This document shows positions 7,903 to 16,763 of a stretch of 64,000 nt of DNA, in pieces. This stretch comes from DASYXT01 sp035934555 (lineage in GTDB: Bacteria; Verrucomicrobiota; Verrucomicrobiia; Limisphaerales; UBA8199): positions 1-64,000 of the forward strand of contig DASYXT010000128.1 of NCBI GenBank assembly GCA_035934555.1, written 5' to 3'. Each line of letters starts with the position of its first letter. The stretch's first letter is position 1. A model generated the notes under the pieces. It was not told where the DNA came from. It worked only from the letters and a program-made list of their open reading frames with translations, and did not search any database. The position numbers and the translations under genes are program-made.

Positions 7903-8311
7903 GGTGTGTCCTTTAGTTTTCTGTGTGTTCGTGGCGGCTCCGCCAAACAATCAGCCCACCGAGGAGGTCCGAGTTGCCGAATCGTTTCGTAGCACTGCCA
8001 TTGGTTGGCTCGGCTGGATTCGCTGCCTCAATTCCCCTCGCGCTTAACCTTGCCCAATTTGCCCATCCGCGCTCGCCTATGCCAATCAGAATTCTTTTCT
8101 CCCATTATCCCCCGCCCAGCGCTTAGACGCCAAGCAAAAAAACATTGTGAATCCCGGCTGTTTAGCGTAAGGAATCCTTGACTCAAGTGGCATCTCCTGA
8201 GGAACCTTCTACCGGAGCGCTTCTCAGCCAGGTCGGACGCCGAGCCAATCAGCGGGAACAATGGCGGCCTTCATCCGATGCGCCTGCCACCGAAGCACAT
8301 AACCGCGAACG
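7903..8311. other. Divergent intergenic region, no gene seen
   Basis: About 410 bp between the minus-strand lipoprotein and the plus-strand giant glycosyltransferase, so it should carry promoters for both. I find no repeat element, no convincing reading frame and no clear -35/-10 pair. An in-frame TAA at 8300-8302 excludes a longer N-terminus for the downstream gene. Confidence 0.5.
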
Positions 8312-11300
8312 ATGGACCACGACCCGTTCGACAACGAATATAACCTGGACGCCCTGAAGCTGGTGAGGCCGCCGGGCCAAAGCTTCGCCATGTACGTGCC
8401 GCCGCGATACCAGCAGCGGTTCCAAACCCAGGAATACGAGCGCTTGACCGCGGGACTGCTTTCGCGGGTGCTGCGGCGGCACAGGTTGTTCGTGGATGTA
8501 GGCGCCCATTGCGGGTTTTACACACTGCTGGCGGCGACCCAGGACCCCCAGCTTGAAATCATCGCTTTGGAACCCGTTCCCGAGAACTCCGCCGTGCTGC
8601 GGCGCAACCTCAAATACGCCGGGGTGTCCAACGCCCAGTTGCTCGAGGTCGCCGCCGGGGATGCCAATGGCCGGGCTACGTTTTGCGTCTCCGTTGCTTC
8701 CGATAATTGCGGGTTCGCGCCGCATCCCGCCGCACCTACTTTGCGACAGATCGAGGTTCCAACCACGCGCCTGGATACGCTATTGGCGGAGCATGCCCCT
8801 TGCCCGACCCTTATTAAAATCGATGTGGAAGGCGCTGAACTTGCGGTGCTGCGGGGCTTGGAGGGAGCGCTAACCCGCTACCCGGATTTGACGCTCATTG
8901 TTGAGTTTAATCCCAAGCTGCTCAAAGTCGCGGGTCTCGCCCCTGATGAACTGCTGACCGAACTGGACCGGCTCGGCTTTGCCATGTTTTTCCTTGATGA
9001 CGAAAATGCGCAACCCTACCGGCTTAAGCCCGGAACCGACTGGTCCGCCTGGATGACGCCCGAGAGTTATACGAACCTTTACTGTGTTCGCAAAGAACGG
9101 GCGCTGGCCGTTTGTCTTTTCTCGCATAGCTCTCATTTGCGGGGCGCGGAGCAAAGCCTCCTGCAACTTGTCCGGGAATTGGTTGCCGATCATGGCGCGG
9201 TGTGCGCCGTCGTGGTCCCTGGCGAGGGCCCGCTGGTTGCAGCCGTCGAGCAGGCCGGCGCGGCCTGTATTCCAGCCGATTACGGTTGGTGGGCGGTCCC
9301 ACCGCCGGAACAGCCGCCACCCGCCGGCTTGGCGGAGTTAGTCCCCGACTTCCAACGGGTGCTGCGCGACATCCTGCCAGCCGTCGCCCGCTTTGACCCG
9401 GACGTGCTCTGGACCCAAACGCTCGTTGTACCCTGGGGCGCCGTGGTAGCGGCACTGCTTTCCAAAACGCACGTCTGGTCGGTCTGCGAGTATGGTGAAC
9501 TGGACCACGGGCTGCGTTTCTTGGCTCCATTTGACCAGATCACCGAGACCATCCTGACCAGCTCGGCGCTGGTTTATACCGCGACCCAGGATGTGGGCAA
9601 GGTCCTCTTCCCAACGGCGGGACCGGACCGGTGCCGGGTTCTGTACCGTCACATCGACGTGCCTGCCAGCAAAGGTCCCGTTACGGCGGGTTTATTCCGC
9701 TGTCCGGGCGCGCTCCGGCTGGGCGTGTTCGCCGCCATCCACGGCAATAAGGGACAGGATGATGCCGTCCGTGCATTAGCAGAGTTGGTGCGAACCGGTC
9801 TGAACGTCGAGTTGCTCTTGGCAGGGGATAAAGACCCGAATACCTGGCGCGCCCTCGAAGCGCTCGTGAATGACAACGGTCTCTCCGATAGAGTTTGTGC
9901 GCCCGGATTTCTGGTGGACCGTTTTGGCGCGATGCAGGAAGCCGACGTGATCCTCGTGCCGTCGAGGGTGGAAGCCTTTGGGCGTGTCGGAGTCGAAGCG
10001 ATGCTGTTGGGCAAGCCGATTGTTTATGCTGCCATTGGGGGCATGGCGGAGTACATGGTGGACGGCCAAACCGGTCTGGCCTATGTCCCGGGGGATGCGG
10101 TCGGCATGGCGGCCGCAATCCGCCGGCTTGCAGATCCAGCCGAACGGAAACGCTTAGGCACAGCAGCGCTGGATTATGCTCGGCAAAAGTTCACACCGGA
10201 GAGCTACGGTGGCGAAGTGTTCCACCGTCTGCTTGGGCTCAGGAACCAGCATCCCTCCCCTGCCCTGCCGCGTCTGCTTGAGCCTTTGCTTCAACCGGCC
10301 TTGCGCGGGCTGGCCTCCGAGGCCTATCAAACCCATCACTTGCTGCGGCAACTCCAACAGGGACTAACAAAGCAAACCGAACGCGCAAACGAGTTAGAAC
10401 GGCTCTTCCAGGAGCAGCACACGCAAGCCGAAGCGCTGCGACTCGCCCTCAATGAGCGGTCAGCCGAAGTGGAGGGACTCCGCCGCGACGTTTCGCGCCT
10501 CACCGTTCCGCCGCGATTTCCACGCGTGCGTGCATTCGTCAGCAAACAAAAACGTAGCGTGCGCAAACGCAGGGATGAGCTGCGTGATTTGCTTTTGCGG
10601 GGCGCAGTCAGGCTGCATTGGAAACCGTCACTGCGGCAGTTGCGTCGGCAGCTCAAGCTGATCCGGCAGTCACAGCTTCTCGAGGAGACGTGGTATCGGA
10701 ACATGTACCCCGAGCTGGTGAACTCCAAGACCGATCCCGTGCTGCACTATCTGCAACGCGGCGCGGCTATGGGATGCTACCCCAATCCGCACTTCGATAC
10801 CCGGTGGTACTTGCAGCAAAACCCGGATGTGGCTGAGGCCGGCATCAATCCTCTGATCCACTACTTCCAGGCAGGTTGGCGAGAGGGCCGCCAGCCCAAC
10901 CCGCATTTTCATCCCCGCCTTTATCTCGAGGCCAACCCGGACGTCGCGAGCGCCGGCATCGAACCCCTCTTCCACTACCTGCACGCCGGCGCCGGGGAAC
11001 ACCGCCCGCTTGAACCGAGCGGCACCCTGGTATTCAGCCGCGAACCGGAAGACAACACCGGGTGGGAAACCCCCGACGTAAAGCTATTGGCTTTCTACTT
11101 GCCACAATTCCATTGCATCCCCGAAAACGACACCTGGTGGGGGAAGGGCTTTACTGAATGGACCAACGTCCGCCGGGGCAAAGCCCTATTTCCGGACCAC
11201 TACCAGCCGCACGTGCCACACCCCAGCGTTGGGTATTATGATCTGACCGACCCGGCGGTAATGGAGCGCCAGGCTGAAATGGCACGGCGGTTCGGTATCC

Positions 11301-14164
11301 ACGGCTTTTGTTTTCACCATTATTGGTTTGGCGGCAAACGCCTCCTGGAAATGCCTCTCGAACGGCTGCTGCAGACGGGCAAACCGAATTTCCCCTTTTG
11401 CCTCTGCTGGGCCAACGAAAACTGGACCCGCCGATGGGATGGGCATGATGACGAAGTGCTCATCGCCCAGCAGCACTCGCCGGAAGATGATGAAAACTTC
11501 ATCCAGGACGTCGTTCGTTTTCTGCGCGACCGCCGCTATATCCGGGTTGGTGGCCGGCCACTGCTGTTGATTTATCGTCCGCTGCTGCTACCCGACCCAG
11601 CGGCGACATTCCAGCGGTGGCGTAGCGCCTGTCGCGCCAAAGGCCTCGGCGAATTGTATCTGGCCGGCGTGCAGGGTTTTGGATTTCGCGACCCGCGCTC
11701 GCTGGGCCTCGATGCGGCCATCGAATTCCCACCCAATGCCGCCGTGTTGGGCGGGTTATCGGGTGCCGAGCATGGCGTCGGGCGCGAGTTTCAGGGCAGG
11801 CTTTATGATTACGAGCAGTTGAAGCTCAAAGTGCAGAGTCGCCGCCGGGAGGAATACCAGATGTTCCGTGGCGTCATGCCGTCCTGGGACAACACTGCCC
11901 GGCGCGGGACCCAAGCCAGCCTATTCGTCGGTTCCAACCCGCAATCCTACTACCTCTGGCTGGCCCACATGGTCCGAGAGACGCGCGCCGAAGCCAAACC
12001 GGACGAACGGCTGGTCTTTATCAATGCCTGGAATGAATGGGCCGAGGGCTGCCACCTTGAGCCCGATGAGCGCTATGGCTTCGCCTGGCTTAATGCGACG
12101 CGCCGCGCGCTGCTTCCCGCCGGCGCAAACGTCCCTGCGCCCGTGGTTCCTTACGCCCAGTCTTCAAAAGACCAGGCCGCGCCAGTGCTGGTTATTAGCC
12201 ATGATGCCTGTCGGGCCGGGGCGCAAAATCTTCTACTGAGCTTGTTACGCGAGTGGCGCAAGACCCAACCCTTCCCGATTCGCTTGTTGTTGGCGGGTGA
12301 TGGCGCGTTGCGCGCCGAGTTCGAAGCTCTCTGTCCGACCCTCGTGCTGCTGCGGCACTGGTCCGCCGCACAACGGCGAACGGCGCTTCAAGCATTCTTG
12401 CACCCACGTCCGCGCCTGGTTTATTCCAACACCGTTGTGAACGGGCTGTTGCTCGAAGAGTTAAACTGGCTCGACTGCCCCGTAGTGACCCACGTGCATG
12501 AATTGCAAAAATCCATTGAGCGCTGGGCGCCGGGGGAAACCATGGCCGCCACCTTGCGGCGCACAGACCATTTCATCGCTGTTTCGCAACCCGTCGCGGA
12601 AAACCTGCGAAATCGACACCAGGTGCGCCCGGAGCAGATCTCAATCATCAGCGCATTCATCGAGACCGGTTGGGGCCGGAACCAAGCCGTGCAGGAGCAG
12701 CGCTATAAGGAATTGGGACTGGCCAGCGACGAAATTGCCGTCATGGGCTGCGGGACGACCGATTGGCGCAAGGGGCCGGATTTGTTTGTGGAAATCGCCG
12801 CCAAGGCCTGCGCCCGGGAGCCGCGCTTGCGTTTCTTCTGGGTCGGCGGCCGCTCGCCGGACGAGCAGCGCGGTTTGGAGAAGCTGGTCGCCACCCGCAA
12901 ACTGCGTCACCGTGTGCAATTTCTCGGCGAACGAGCAAATGCCCGTGGTTACCTGGCGCTTGGCGACGTGTTTCTCCTCTCCTCGCGCGAAGACCCTTTT
13001 CCGCTGGCTGCCCTGGAAGCGGCCGACAGCGGCCTTCCTATCATATGTTTTGAGGGCGCGGGCGGTATGCCGGAGTTCGTGGGCCAGGAGTGTGGCCGGG
13101 TTATCCCCTTTGAGGACATCGACCGTGCGGCCGACGCCCTGGCCGAATTGGCGCGAGATGCTGCTCTCAGGCAGACACTCGGCTCTCAAGCCAGAACCAA
13201 AGTTGGCCAAAGGCACTCGACCGCGGCGGCAGCTCCCGCCATCAGCGCGCTGCTGCAGCAGTTAGCCGGCGCGCCTAAAACGGCCGTTCCCTCCAACCCT
13301 TCTGAACAACCGCTCGTCACGATCATCGTCCCCAACTATAATCACGCCCGCTTTTTGCCCGAGCGGCTTGCGTCCATTCGCAGTCAGCAAGTCGCCTCGC
13401 TTGAAATTCTTCTGCTCGATGATGCCTCGCAGGACGGCAGCCGCACCCTCCTTGAGCAGTTTGTGCAAACTGAACCGCGTGCCCGCTTGTTGGCCAACGA
13501 CTCCAACAGCGGCTCGACTTTCAAGCAATGGAAAAAGGCGCTGGGCATCGCCCGCGGCAAGTACATTTGGCTCGCCGAATCGGACGATAGCGCCCACCCC
13601 GCTTTGCTCCAGACCTTGCTCGGGGTGCTCGAGGCCCGCTCCGACCTGGCCCTGGCTTATGCCCAATCACGCATGCTCGACGCCGACGGCAAGGACCTCG
13701 GCCTGCCGCTCGGGTGGACCGACGATATTTCTGCCGACCGGTGGCGGGCCGATTACCGTGTCGCCGGCCGCGCAGAACTGGAGCTGGCGCTCAGCATCAA
13801 GAACACGATCCCCAATGCGAGCGCAGTCCTGTTCCGCAATTTCCAAGGCATCGCCGACCTGGTGGATGATACGATGCGCCTGTGCGCCGACTGGCTGTTC
13901 TGGGTAAGCCTGTGCGAAAAAGGCGGCGTCGGCTTCGTCGCCCGCCCGCTCAATTATTGGCGGCAAAACACTTCTCACGCGCGTACTCGTCCGCCCGGAG
14001 TGCTGGAATGGGAAGAGGGACGGCGTGTAATCGAGCGGGCAGTCAAATTGTTGGGGTTAGGTCCGCATGAAACCGAAAGGCGATTGAAAGCTTTCGAGCA
14101 AAGATGCCGGGGCTGGCTGGCCCAAACCCAGAGCGAACCGGTGCTTTCCCTGACCAGTTCTTGA
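8312..14164 (+). CDS. Giant multidomain FkbM methyltransferase-glycosyltransferase (FkbM-GT4-WbsX-GT4-GT2)
   Basis: 1950 residues, presumably building and methylating a surface polysaccharide at the cytoplasmic face. Order of parts: FkbM methyltransferase about 50-215 (FVDVGAHCGFYTLLAA, IKIDVEGAEL); GT4 about 262-640 (GVFAAIHGNKGQ, VPSRVEAFGRVGVEAMLLG); coiled coil about 672-730; three WY..NPDV..NPLIHY..G repeats about 788-900; WbsX glycosyltransferase about 922-1265 (LLAFYLPQFH, WWGKGFTEW, CWANENWTRRW, NAWNEWAEG); second GT4 about 1290-1650 (SREDPFPLAALEA); GT2 about 1665-1945 (VTIIVPNYNH, AESDDSAHP). No signal peptide or membrane segment is seen. Such domains normally sit in separate or smaller fused proteins. 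An in-frame stop just upstream fixes the start. The next gene begins 4 bp after the stop, so an operon is likely. Confidence 0.92.
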   Translation: MDHDPFDNEYNLDALKLVRPPGQSFAMYVPPRYQQRFQTQEYERLTAGLLSRVLRRHRLFVDVGAHCGFYTLLAATQDPQLEIIALEPVPENSAVLRRNLKYAGVSNAQLLEVAAGDANGRATFCVSVASDNCGFAPHPAAPTLRQIEVPTTRLDTLLAEHAPCPTLIKIDVEGAELAVLRGLEGALTRYPDLTLIVEFNPKLLKVAGLAPDELLTELDRLGFAMFFLDDENAQPYRLKPGTDWSAWMTPESYTNLYCVRKERALAVCLFSHSSHLRGAEQSLLQLVRELVADHGAVCAVVVPGEGPLVAAVEQAGAACIPADYGWWAVPPPEQPPPAGLAELVPDFQRVLRDILPAVARFDPDVLWTQTLVVPWGAVVAALLSKTHVWSVCEYGELDHGLRFLAPFDQITETILTSSALVYTATQDVGKVLFPTAGPDRCRVLYRHIDVPASKGPVTAGLFRCPGALRLGVFAAIHGNKGQDDAVRALAELVRTGLNVELLLAGDKDPNTWRALEALVNDNGLSDRVCAPGFLVDRFGAMQEADVILVPSRVEAFGRVGVEAMLLGKPIVYAAIGGMAEYMVDGQTGLAYVPGDAVGMAAAIRRLADPAERKRLGTAALDYARQKFTPESYGGEVFHRLLGLRNQHPSPALPRLLEPLLQPALRGLASEAYQTHHLLRQLQQGLTKQTERANELERLFQEQHTQAEALRLALNERSAEVEGLRRDVSRLTVPPRFPRVRAFVSKQKRSVRKRRDELRDLLLRGAVRLHWKPSLRQLRRQLKLIRQSQLLEETWYRNMYPELVNSKTDPVLHYLQRGAAMGCYPNPHFDTRWYLQQNPDVAEAGINPLIHYFQAGWREGRQPNPHFHPRLYLEANPDVASAGIEPLFHYLHAGAGEHRPLEPSGTLVFSREPEDNTGWETPDVKLLAFYLPQFHCIPENDTWWGKGFTEWTNVRRGKALFPDHYQPHVPHPSVGYYDLTDPAVMERQAEMARRFGIHGFCFHHYWFGGKRLLEMPLERLLQTGKPNFPFCLCWANENWTRRWDGHDDEVLIAQQHSPEDDENFIQDVVRFLRDRRYIRVGGRPLLLIYRPLLLPDPAATFQRWRSACRAKGLGELYLAGVQGFGFRDPRSLGLDAAIEFPPNAAVLGGLSGAEHGVGREFQGRLYDYEQLKLKVQSRRREEYQMFRGVMPSWDNTARRGTQASLFVGSNPQSYYLWLAHMVRETRAEAKPDERLVFINAWNEWAEGCHLEPDERYGFAWLNATRRALLPAGANVPAPVVPYAQSSKDQAAPVLVISHDACRAGAQNLLLSLLREWRKTQPFPIRLLLAGDGALRAEFEALCPTLVLLRHWSAAQRRTALQAFLHPRPRLVYSNTVVNGLLLEELNWLDCPVVTHVHELQKSIERWAPGETMAATLRRTDHFIAVSQPVAENLRNRHQVRPEQISIISAFIETGWGRNQAVQEQRYKELGLASDEIAVMGCGTTDWRKGPDLFVEIAAKACAREPRLRFFWVGGRSPDEQRGLEKLVATRKLRHRVQFLGERANARGYLALGDVFLLSSREDPFPLAALEAADSGLPIICFEGAGGMPEFVGQECGRVIPFEDIDRAADALAELARDAALRQTLGSQARTKVGQRHSTAAAAPAISALLQQLAGAPKTAVPSNPSEQPLVTIIVPNYNHARFLPERLASIRSQQVASLEILLLDDASQDGSRTLLEQFVQTEPRARLLANDSNSGSTFKQWKKALGIARGKYIWLAESDDSAHPALLQTLLGVLEARSDLALAYAQSRMLDADGKDLGLPLGWTDDISADRWRADYRVAGRAELELALSIKNTIPNASAVLFRNFQGIADLVDDTMRLCADWLFWVSLCEKGGVGFVARPLNYWRQNTSHARTRPPGVLEWEEGRRVIERAVKLLGLGPHETERRLKAFEQRCRGWLAQTQSEPVLSLTSS

Positions 14165-14168
14165 GGCT

Positions 14169-16601
14169 ATGCCCACCAAGCCTGTCCCAGTCGGTTCTCC
14201 CGCCGCAATCGTACGGGCTAAGCCGCAGGTTTCACAATTGCCTTCCGAGCCCAGTCCGCCAACGTCGGTAGTTCAACCGCTTTTAGCGGCCGTGTTGCTC
14301 GCACTTTTCTGGATGTACATTCCTCGAACCGTCATAACGCCACAATTGGATGCTTCCTGGAGCGCCGTATTGGGCTACGCCCATGCTCACGGCCTGCAGT
14401 TCGGCTCACAGATTGTTTTCCCTCACGGGCCGTTGTCTTTCCTATTAGTGCCGGATTACAATGGGCATTGGATTCCTGCGCGGCTGTTGCTTGGAGGGCT
14501 GCTCTGTTATGTGGGCGCCGCCGGGATCACCCTGCTGGCGTGGCGAATGACACTGGGGTGGCGGGTGTTATTGCTGGCTTTTGTGTTGGTCTCCCCTGCC
14601 AACATACGGAACGAGCAAGTCGCCTGTGAGATTGCCGTGGTTTGCTGGGGACTGCTGGCGTTGACGGACCAGCAGCGGGCGGTGAGGTGGAGCCTGATTA
14701 CTGCGCTGCTGGTGGGGGTCCTGGGGCTGGTGAAATTCGGCTTATTGCTGGGAGGTCTGGTCACTCTGGCAGCGGTCATGATTGACCAAATCTGGCGGGG
14801 GCGCCCGCGCATGGCCGCCTGGGTGGCAGCCGTAGCTGGAACGGTTTTTTTAGCGGGCTGGATACTGCTGGGGCAAAGCTTGCGCAACTTGTTCCCCTAC
14901 GCCCTCAATTCCTTGGCTGTCGCCAGCGGTTTCAACCTGGCCATGGCACAATCTGCCAATCGGGATATCCGCCTCGCGGCGGTTCTGACGGTGATGATTA
15001 CCTTGAGCGCGGTGGTCTTAAGGAGCTTCACCGCAGCGGCGAACGGTCAGGTGCTGCCGGCCCGTCGGCGATGGCTGCTTGCCGGTTGGCTGATGATACA
15101 GGTCTTGCTCAATTGGAAGTATGGTTTGGTTCGGGCGGATGGCCATATTGTTATCTTCCTGGGTTTCGCCGGAGTGCTCACGCTGGGGCTGGAAGTTGTG
15201 GAAGCTACCACCAGGTGGGCGCAGTTAACGGCCCGATACGCCGCCGTCGTCGTTTTCCTGCTAGCCTGCGTGACAGCCGAATGGATGTTTCCCGGAGTCA
15301 TGAGTCTGCCTGTTGACCGGGCATTCCGGCGGCTCTCGAACAATCTGCGCGTGCTGGCGCGCCCCTCGGTTTATAAACGCGAGATGGATGCCAAACTTGC
15401 CCTGGAGCGGCGGCGCGACCAGTTGCCGCAAATGCGTCAACGGCTCGGCCAGGCGACCGTAGATATCTTCGGCCAAAACCAAGGTTATGCGATATTCAAC
15501 GATTTTAATTATCATCCCCGGCCCGTCTTTCAAAGTTACTGCGCCTATTCCGCCCGGTTGGACGGATTGAACGAGGCCTATTACTCTGGAACTCAGGCGC
15601 CGGATTTTGTGCTGTTCAACCTTTCGCCCATCGATGAGCGCTGGCCGACTTCGGAGGATTCAGGGGCGCTGCGCGCTCTGTTGAGCCGCTACCAACTCAT
15701 TGACGGCGAAGGCCTGTTTCTGCTGTTTGAACGCTCTGGCACCCGGCCTGCGCTGCCGGTCCTGTTGCACGAGGCCGGCGCTACGCTCGGCGAGAGGATT
15801 CCCTTGCCGCAGTCAACCGGAGCGGAACTCTGGATGGAGATTGATTTACGGGCCTCCCTGGCAGGCCAAGCTCGTCGGTTCTTTTATCAACCTCCCCGAA
15901 TCGATCTGTGCTGCTGGATCAATGACCCACCGATGCCCGGGCCGGCTTTCTCTGCTCCCGCACCGATGCTGCACGCGGGCTTTATTGCCCGCCCACTGCT
16001 CCGAAATAATTTCGATATAGTCGATTTCTGCGCCGGCATGTCCAATCTGTGCCCGGTCGCCCTCTCCGTAGAAGTGAAGCCGCGCGACCGGCAGTTTTAT
16101 CAGTCGTCTTTTCACTACCGCCTTTATCAACTTCCACTTGGGTTTGGGTGGAAACGTGACGCCACTTTGGCTCGGCTTAAATGGCCCGGGTTCCACAGCT
16201 TTCCTTTTGAGGCAGTGTCTTCGCCGAACCCGGTGGCCCTCACCATTCTGGAAGGTAAGCCCGCCATTCGGGTGCCGGCGCCTGGGAATTTGAAGTTCGT
16301 TCTGGCCCCTGGAGCAACGAACATCTCCGGCGCCTATGGATTCGAGCAGGACGCCTATACAATCGGAACGACTGACGGGGCGGAGTTCCGGATCGAAGGG
16401 CAAAATGAGGATGGCTCCAGCCGATTGCTTTTTTCAGAACTGCTGCAGCCAAAGTCCAACCCTGCTGACCGGGGCCTGCACGCCTTCAGCATCCGGCTGC
16501 CTGCGGAGGTGCGCGGCCCGTTGCTCCTGAGTGTACTCCCCGGTCCGCGCAACGACACGGCGTGGGACTTAGGCTGTTGGGCTAACATCGAGATCAGATG
16601 A
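14169..16601 (+). CDS. Large polytopic membrane protein of unknown function in the polysaccharide locus
   Basis: 810 residues. After a proline-rich start, the first 400 residues hold about ten hydrophobic segments (VLLALFWMYIPRTV, LLLGGLLCYVGAAGITLLAW, ALLVGVLGLVKFGLLLGG and others). The last 400 are hydrophilic and probably outside the membrane, with a tail that reads like a beta-sandwich (GTTDGAEFRIEGQNEDGS). The layout recalls GT-C type transferases or O-antigen ligase-like proteins, but I see no diagnostic motif. It starts 4 bp after the giant glycosyltransferase and so is probably translated with it. It may handle the sugar chain at the membrane. That role is inferred from position only. 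Confidence 0.8.
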   Translation: MPTKPVPVGSPAAIVRAKPQVSQLPSEPSPPTSVVQPLLAAVLLALFWMYIPRTVITPQLDASWSAVLGYAHAHGLQFGSQIVFPHGPLSFLLVPDYNGHWIPARLLLGGLLCYVGAAGITLLAWRMTLGWRVLLLAFVLVSPANIRNEQVACEIAVVCWGLLALTDQQRAVRWSLITALLVGVLGLVKFGLLLGGLVTLAAVMIDQIWRGRPRMAAWVAAVAGTVFLAGWILLGQSLRNLFPYALNSLAVASGFNLAMAQSANRDIRLAAVLTVMITLSAVVLRSFTAAANGQVLPARRRWLLAGWLMIQVLLNWKYGLVRADGHIVIFLGFAGVLTLGLEVVEATTRWAQLTARYAAVVVFLLACVTAEWMFPGVMSLPVDRAFRRLSNNLRVLARPSVYKREMDAKLALERRRDQLPQMRQRLGQATVDIFGQNQGYAIFNDFNYHPRPVFQSYCAYSARLDGLNEAYYSGTQAPDFVLFNLSPIDERWPTSEDSGALRALLSRYQLIDGEGLFLLFERSGTRPALPVLLHEAGATLGERIPLPQSTGAELWMEIDLRASLAGQARRFFYQPPRIDLCCWINDPPMPGPAFSAPAPMLHAGFIARPLLRNNFDIVDFCAGMSNLCPVALSVEVKPRDRQFYQSSFHYRLYQLPLGFGWKRDATLARLKWPGFHSFPFEAVSSPNPVALTILEGKPAIRVPAPGNLKFVLAPGATNISGAYGFEQDAYTIGTTDGAEFRIEGQNEDGSSRLLFSELLQPKSNPADRGLHAFSIRLPAEVRGPLLLSVLPGPRNDTAWDLGCWANIEIR

Positions 16602-16623
16602 GCTCTCCGGAAAAGGTGTCCAG

Positions 16624-16677
16624 GGCTTCGCACAGCAGCCGGCTCAGCGGATTCGCGCACGAACGGCCGGCCAGAAA
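16624..16677. repeat. Direct repeat flanking the methyltransferase gene, left copy
   Basis: The segment GCTTCGCACAGCAGCCGGCT then CAGCGGATTCGCGCACG is about 80 percent identical to 17638-17692, in the same orientation. The right copy codes for the tail of the convergent GT2 gene. The left copy lies in a gene-free stretch, and its minus-strand frame (RFLAGRSC) resembles that tail. The pair brackets the gene at 16764-17699. Confidence 0.6.
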
Positions 16678-16763
16678 GCGCTCCGCGTTCGGAACGTTAC
16701 CTCAGCCAATCTCGGCTAACCTGCGGCTTGACATTTGCTACCACCCAAACCAAATAACAACTG

